Shown here: in pieces, positions 6,101 through 8,467 of the stretch | Numbering within the stretch: position 1 is the first letter of the stretch | How the letters are laid out: each line of letters starts with the position of its first letter | Program-made: the position numbers and the translations under genes | The notes under the pieces: generated by a model | The model's database searches: none | The model's input: the letters and a program-made list of their open reading frames with translations, nothing else | What the model was told of the DNA's origin: nothing | From: Planctomycetota bacterium | GTDB taxonomy: Bacteria; Planctomycetota; Phycisphaerae; Tepidisphaerales; Tepidisphaeraceae | Length of the DNA stretch: 8,467 nucleotides | Direction of reading: 5' to 3' | Assembly (NCBI GenBank): GCA_029777755.1 | Contig: JAKORQ010000142.1 | Location: 1-8,467 of the forward strand

Positions 6101-8047
6101 CGTTCCGCCGCCGCGAACATTCCACGGCCACGCCTCACCATTCGACTCAACGAAGGTCGCGAGGAAGTGGAGGCTGTTTCGTTCGAAGATGTGCTCGGCC
6201 TTATAGGTGAATGTCTGTCTGCCCCGTCCCGGCTGGATCAATACATTGCGCACGCCCATCCCGTAGTATCCGATGTGCGTGCGTGATGTACTGTATTTGC
6301 CGTCGGGATTGTCGATCCACGGGCCAAGTGGCGTCAGGCGCAGGGTCGTGCCCTTGCCCCAGTTGTCGAAAGGATCGAGGTAGTATTCCACAACTACATC
6401 AAAGCTGTCCCCCTGCCTGACGATCCCCTCAACCGGAAGCACTCGCAGCCAGCTTTTCTTGTAGGTGACGGTGGCCGGCCGCTCCATCCTCTCCTCCGGC
6501 GTCGCGGCCGACTGCCCCTGCTGGCCTGGCCTGGTCACGGGGATGCTGATCGCATCATACATCTTCTCACGTTTCTCAAATGAGCCATCCGGAGTCAGGA
6601 AGATGATGGGCCGAACAGCCCCCAGTCCTTCCCTGGCATTTATGCGAAAGCGAAAGACTGCCGTCCGGCCATCGGCTGCGTTCTGCCGTTCGGCAAAGGC
6701 ATAGAAACCGCCGGATGATCCATCCGTGCTGGACCAGTGCAGATCGACGGCCAGCTTCTTCCCTTCGTCAATACCGCGCGGCGTCACCTTTACCTCGATG
6801 GTGCTGCCGATCGTGGCTACGGAGGGATACTCAACGTCGCACCACTCGGATGAGGACTTCTGGATCTGTGCGCCAGGCGCGGCCGACTGCTGACCCGGCT
6901 GGCCAACCGGGATGCTGATCGAATCGATCGTCTTCTCCCGCTTTTCAAACGAACCATCGGGAGTGAGGAAGATGATCGGGCGGATGCTCCCCAACCCCTC
7001 CTTCGCCTGGATGCGGAAGCGGAAGGCGCTGACCTTGCCGTTCACCGCATTCTGCCGCTCGGCGAAGGCGTAGAACCCGCCCCTGGAGTTATCTTCACTT
7101 GACCAGTGCAGATCCACCGCCAACTTCATTCCCTCGGCGACTCCCTTTGGGGTGATCTTCACCTCCAGCGTGCTGCCGACCACGGCGACAGAGGGATACT
7201 CCAGGTCGCACCAGTCATATGAGGACTTCTGAACGCTGGGAGCGGCGGCCGTGGGCGCCTGCTGGCCGGGCTTACCCACCGGGATACTTATTGAGTCAAT
7301 CGTTTTCTCGCGATTCTCGAATGAGCCATCAGGACTGAGGAAGATGATGGGCCGTATAGCGCCCAGGTCCGCTCGCGACTGGATGCGGAAGCGGAAAACG
7401 CTGGTCTTGCCATCGGCCGCTGCCTGGCGATCGGTGAAGGCATAGAAGCCTCCCTTGGAGTGATCCTCGCTGGACCAGTGCAGATCCACTGCCAGTCTCA
7501 TGCCCTCGGCGATTCCCCTGGGCGTAACTTTTACTTCGATCGTGCTGCCGATCACCGCCACCGAGGGGTACTCGACCTCACACCAGTCGTAGGATGACTT
7601 CTGGGTCTGCGAACTGGCCGGGGCGGCCGACTGCTGACCCGGCTGGCCAACCGGAATGTCTATCGAGCTGACCATCTGTTCCCGCTTCTCGAATGAACCG
7701 TCGGGGCTGAGGAAGATGATCGGGCGAATGATGCCCAGATCGGGTCGAGACTGGATGCGGAAACGGAAGATGCTGGTCTTGCCGTCGGCCGCGATCTGGC
7801 GATCGGTGAAGGCATAGAAGCCTCCCTTGGAGTGATCCTCGCTGGACCAGTGCAGGTCCACAGCCAATTTCATCCCCTCGCCGATCCCCTTCGGCGTGAC
7901 CTTCACCTCCAGGGTACTGCCGATCACTGCCACTGACGGATACTCAACCTCACACCAGTCAAAAGAGGAGGTGACAGTCTGGGCCCCGGCGAAGAGCACA
8001 AAGGCAAAAAAGCCGAGCACCAGGGCCAGCAGTGGGAAGCGCGTCAT
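3200..8047 (-). CDS. Giant secreted modular glycoside hydrolase (clan GH-A core, CBM9-like C-terminus, four tandem N-terminal modules)
   Basis: A 1615-residue exported protein. Residues 1-22 are a Sec signal peptide (MTRFPLLALVLGFFAF, cleavage after AGA22). Four tandem modules lie at about 27-133, 151-257, 275-381 and 398-504, each with a W-C-[ED]-x-E-Y-P-S-V start, LHWSS, GGFYAF, FRFRI and RPIIFLxPDGSFE, joined by PGQQ linkers. A probable diverged fifth copy (529-655) and an Ig-like domain (660-755) lead to a clan GH-A TIM barrel at about 761-1060. Its likely acid/base is E876 (WGWEWQNE) and its likely nucleophile E968 (RVRVWDNE). Then come a barrel-associated sandwich (1062-1125), a NEW3/Ig-like domain (1130-1235), a CBM4/9-like jelly roll starting NLLTNGGFE (1241-1392) and a CBM9-like domain from PKIDGDLADW (about 1408) to the end. 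I could not assign a numbered GH family; GH39-like is closest by eye. The start at 8047 is preferred over the ATG at 8059 because GGAG lies six bases upstream of it. Polysaccharide substrate unknown. Confidence 0.88.
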   Translation of the reverse strand: MTRFPLLALVLGFFAFVLFAGAQTVTSSFDWCEVEYPSVAVIGSTLEVKVTPKGIGEGMKLAVDLHWSSEDHSKGGFYAFTDRQIAADGKTSIFRFRIQSRPDLGIIRPIIFLSPDGSFEKREQMVSSIDIPVGQPGQQSAAPASSQTQKSSYDWCEVEYPSVAVIGSTIEVKVTPRGIAEGMRLAVDLHWSSEDHSKGGFYAFTDRQAAADGKTSVFRFRIQSRADLGAIRPIIFLSPDGSFENREKTIDSISIPVGKPGQQAPTAAAPSVQKSSYDWCDLEYPSVAVVGSTLEVKITPKGVAEGMKLAVDLHWSSEDNSRGGFYAFAERQNAVNGKVSAFRFRIQAKEGLGSIRPIIFLTPDGSFEKREKTIDSISIPVGQPGQQSAAPGAQIQKSSSEWCDVEYPSVATIGSTIEVKVTPRGIDEGKKLAVDLHWSSTDGSSGGFYAFAERQNAADGRTAVFRFRINAREGLGAVRPIIFLTPDGSFEKREKMYDAISIPVTRPGQQGQSAATPEERMERPATVTYKKSWLRVLPVEGIVRQGDSFDVVVEYYLDPFDNWGKGTTLRLTPLGPWIDNPDGKYSTSRTHIGYYGMGVRNVLIQPGRGRQTFTYKAEHIFERNSLHFLATFVESNGEAWPWNVRGGGTTLVREPKHYFLGSAVPGNLFTYSQRPTAQIHFAEGAIPGETRTLKYTIVDTEGRETPGEFSFTVGNIGEKVDLPLNVERRGTFVLEGEVEGWGKREMVFAWIPEVKQVENDKPTPFGVTNVTSEEDSRIAQRLGFSWVRHFTGWKGLRPAKDLWTVEGMDRTLRINRQYGLIPWICLIDPPAWAQTGKPVNVGYHPYAFDAEALDETVRVLSERWRDLIWGWEWQNEIVPGNAVADPVSNYVEFCRVATQAAKSVDSRLQIQMAGGLWPRNYRADLLKRGIGNYVDVVPVHYSNLDGIRDVQEDLAAAGASRVRVWDNESARGLSVWKMPTREMLQVRTQSKYVLERWPDELVAGAEQITYFGGHSDPCGNWSYLLDPKTPRPVATTLAVLISKLGHADPVGKFHHSGGAFHLFSRNGKAIMVASAMGNGQISNLKIGSDGVVITDYQGNETTVAAVNGVLNLALDDMPVFIEGADLDVLKSYLTLTVGASNRPRPAVQLTAVKGEKLEVPVQVQNLYGQAMHATLKVRPQDSASSAVTQTLSIPAGERTVIKLVADATSDEQNWVATLEFADGRDPIVAPFGVAWVDPRMLGNLLTNGGFEAAADSESKADGWSFSSGVERISSNGELGTGEAVVKYSGADGWLLASQTIEFPAGQSMLYTLWAKTNDVIQGGSNVTYVYANGKKQDLYIPSVFQTPPSSRGWTLMTFRGNPAADVKEINFTPLVRVGKGSMLIDNVRVTVFEGSNFAAEAHKVSVAPKIDGDLADWNKTDPIPLLCENQLTRFSSDYKWTAENLSGVAYLRWDSRALYLAVEVIDDQMAVPYTGDRTFESDSVTIGIQPVRLGKDANDKAFAYYLSAASPGGGSGKLTLYRPEGFSGGLTAGQLAKDSSAYEVAIRRDGTRTIYEACFPWTELGGVQPRLGTKLGLSLRLDDNDGKGRAAAMTWGDGLHPAWEPSMFGILTLTE
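4868..5767 (-). other. Clan GH-A TIM-barrel catalytic domain within the giant glycosidase
   Basis: All eight barrel strands can be placed by eye: PFGVT, SWVRHF, IPWICLIDPPAW, IWGWEWQNE, LQIQMAGG, VDVVPVHYS, RVRVWDNE and EQITYFGG. The strand-4 Asn-Glu pair (Glu codon 5420-5422) is the clan GH-A acid/base signature. The strand-7 Glu (codon 5144-5146) is in the nucleophile position, 92 residues later. The following RPVATTLAVL helix and the FHLFSRNGKAIMV/TDYQGNE sandwich resemble GH39- or GH5-like cores. The clan predicts a retaining mechanism; substrate and numbered family remain open. Confidence 0.7.
6536..6856 (-). repeat. Tandem module copy 4 (WCDVEYPSV type)
   Basis: Residues 398-504 of the giant protein. 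The most diverged of the four obvious copies: STDGSSGGFYAF replaces SEDHSKGGFYAF and its linker (TRPGQQGQSAATPEER) departs from the others. Its W lies 123 residues after that of copy 3, against 124 for the earlier pairs. Confidence 0.85.
6905..7225 (-). repeat. Tandem module copy 3 (WCDLEYPSV type)
   Basis: Residues 275-381 of the giant protein. It shares FAERQNA and FLTPDGSFEKRE with copy 4 but SIPVGQPGQQSAAP with copy 1, so it looks intermediate. It contains one cysteine, in the WC motif. Confidence 0.88.
7277..7597 (-). repeat. Tandem module copy 2 (WCEVEYPSV type)
   Basis: Residues 151-257 of the giant protein, very close to copy 1. A 60-base stretch (7424-7483) is identical to 7796-7855 in copy 1, encoding the LHWSSEDHSKGGFYAFTDRQ region. 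This points to recent duplication or gene conversion. Confidence 0.9.
7649..7969 (-). repeat. Tandem module copy 1 (WCEVEYPSV type)
   Basis: Residues 27-133, beginning directly after the signal peptide, of the giant protein. The module has the strand-rich pattern of a small beta-sandwich: EVKVTP, KLAVDLHWSS, GGFYAF, IFRFRI and RPIIFLSP. It holds a single cysteine next to the conserved Trp. I recognise no named family for it. Confidence 0.9.
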
Positions 8048-8053
8048 ACTCGT

Positions 8054-8057
8054 CTCC
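8054..8057 (-). promoter_or_regulatory. Ribosome binding site that favours the start at 8047
   Basis: GGAG on the minus strand, six bases before the ATG at 8047-8045. It overlaps the upstream in-frame ATG at 8059-8057, which itself has no Shine-Dalgarno. The resulting N-terminus MTRFPLL is also a more typical signal peptide. Confidence 0.55.
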
Positions 8058-8060
8058 ATC

Positions 8061-8080
8061 TATATTACTCGTGTAATATA
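8061..8080. promoter_or_regulatory. Palindromic operator with central CG, probable LacI-family repressor site
   Basis: TATATTAC and GTAATATA are perfect 8-bp inverted arms around TCGT, whose middle two bases are CG. A central CpG flanked by symmetric half-sites is the usual LacI/GalR-family operator form. The site covers roughly +5 to +24 of the predicted transcript, between the promoter (8092-8120) and the start codon, where bound repressor would block transcription. The convergent LacI-family gene at 2105-3112 is the nearest candidate. Assignment to that protein is inference. Confidence 0.65.
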
Positions 8081-8091
8081 CGGCTGACGCG

Positions 8092-8120
8092 ATACTAGTG
8101 CCGCCTGCTACGCCTGTCAA
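8092..8120 (-). promoter_or_regulatory. Sigma-70-type promoter of the giant glycosidase gene
   Basis: On the minus strand TTGACA (8120-8115) matches the -35 consensus perfectly; a 17-base spacer leads to TAGTAT (8097-8092), four of six -10 positions. Initiation about seven bases further on (near 8085) would give a leader of about 38 bases to the ATG at 8047, with the palindrome at 8061-8080 inside it. Confidence 0.65.
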
Positions 8121-8467
8121 TTTAATCTGGGCACATTGTCATGGGCAGCATCCCTGGAGCAGCTTTTGCGCTTGGCAACAGGGACGACACCGTGCGTATC
8201 GCCCTCCCAGGAACAGGCATCTTATACGCTGTTCAGCGGCGTCTTCGTACCGGGGGGACGAGCGAAGGCGACCCATTACAGCAATGTCGATCGTTATGGG
8301 GGATAAGACGCCGCCATGGCCGAGGCGATCCTGGCTCTGCGGCTTGTTGGGGGCAACAGCTTCTACCGGCCGGAGGAAAGACCGGCGGCCGCCCAGCAAC
8401 TGCTTAGCGGCAACTTGCCGACGATAACGGCGGTGAACTGCCCGTGACAAGAAACATGTGCCACTCC
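8121..8467. other. 347 bases with no supportable gene
   Basis: No frame here has a start, a ribosome binding site and recognisable protein together. Minus-strand 8139-8450 is open for 103 codons but is Arg/Cys/Gln-rich and looks like a GC-rich shadow. One plus-strand frame reads plausibly: YTLFSGVFVPGGRAKATHYS, a TAA at 8304, then MAEAILALRLVGGNSFYR and on to a TGA at 8445. It lacks a start in its first half and might be a decayed gene. This stretch lies upstream of the giant gene's promoter. Confidence 0.35.

Noticed and set aside
6536..7969. Regularly spaced repeats as a CRISPR array.
   Set aside because: The period is about 372 bases, the repeats are in-frame protein modules, and there are no short repeat-spacer units.
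8139..8450. A 103-codon minus-strand open frame at the right edge.
   Set aside because: Cys/Arg/Gln-rich, with no recognisable motif or ribosome binding site, and it would end just before the giant gene's promoter; probably a composition artefact.

Overview
The window looks like accessory chromosome from a GC-rich, environmental, polysaccharide-degrading Gram-negative-type bacterium. Two things point to the Planctomycetota/Lentisphaerota/Armatimonadota type of genome: the tail of an H-X9-DG (DUF1559-type) prepilin-like protein and a very large modular secreted glycosidase next to a LacI-family regulator. This placement rests on family distribution as I know it; no rRNA or marker gene is present.

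Left part (1-1803): a complete IS256-family insertion sequence (179-1576) with 26-bp imperfect terminal inverted repeats and an intact DDE transposase. It lies between two unrelated gene remnants that both point outward and both lack their 5' ends. On the left, on the minus strand, is an extracellular beta-sandwich-like protein that runs off the window. On the right, on the plus strand, is the C-terminal 75 or so residues of an H-X9-DG protein. There is no target-site duplication, so the element marks a rearrangement or deletion junction rather than a simple insertion.

Middle part (1804-3199): a terminator-like hairpin, a repeat- and palindrome-containing leader, then a full-length LacI/GalR-family repressor gene (2105-3112, plus strand). 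A strong hairpin (3168-3192) separates it from the convergent gene that follows.

Right part (3200-8120): one giant minus-strand gene for a secreted protein of about 1615 residues. The order is signal peptide, four near-identical tandem modules of about 107 residues (each with a W-C-[ED]-x-E-Y-P-S-V motif) joined by PGQQ linkers, a probable diverged fifth module, an Ig-like domain, a clan GH-A TIM barrel with two candidate catalytic glutamates, a barrel-associated beta-sandwich, another Ig/NEW3-like domain, a CBM4/9-like jelly roll and a C-terminal CBM9-like domain. Its control region is unusually readable: a TTGACA-N17-TAGTAT promoter followed by a perfect 8+4+8 inverted repeat with a central CG, the architecture LacI-family repressors bind, and then a GGAG ribosome binding site. 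The natural model is that the convergent LacI-family protein represses the glycosidase gene until its sugar ligand appears. The last 350 bases (8121-8467) hold no gene I can support.

The most novel-looking elements are the tandem WCEVEYPSV modules and the family-unassigned GH-A core they are attached to.
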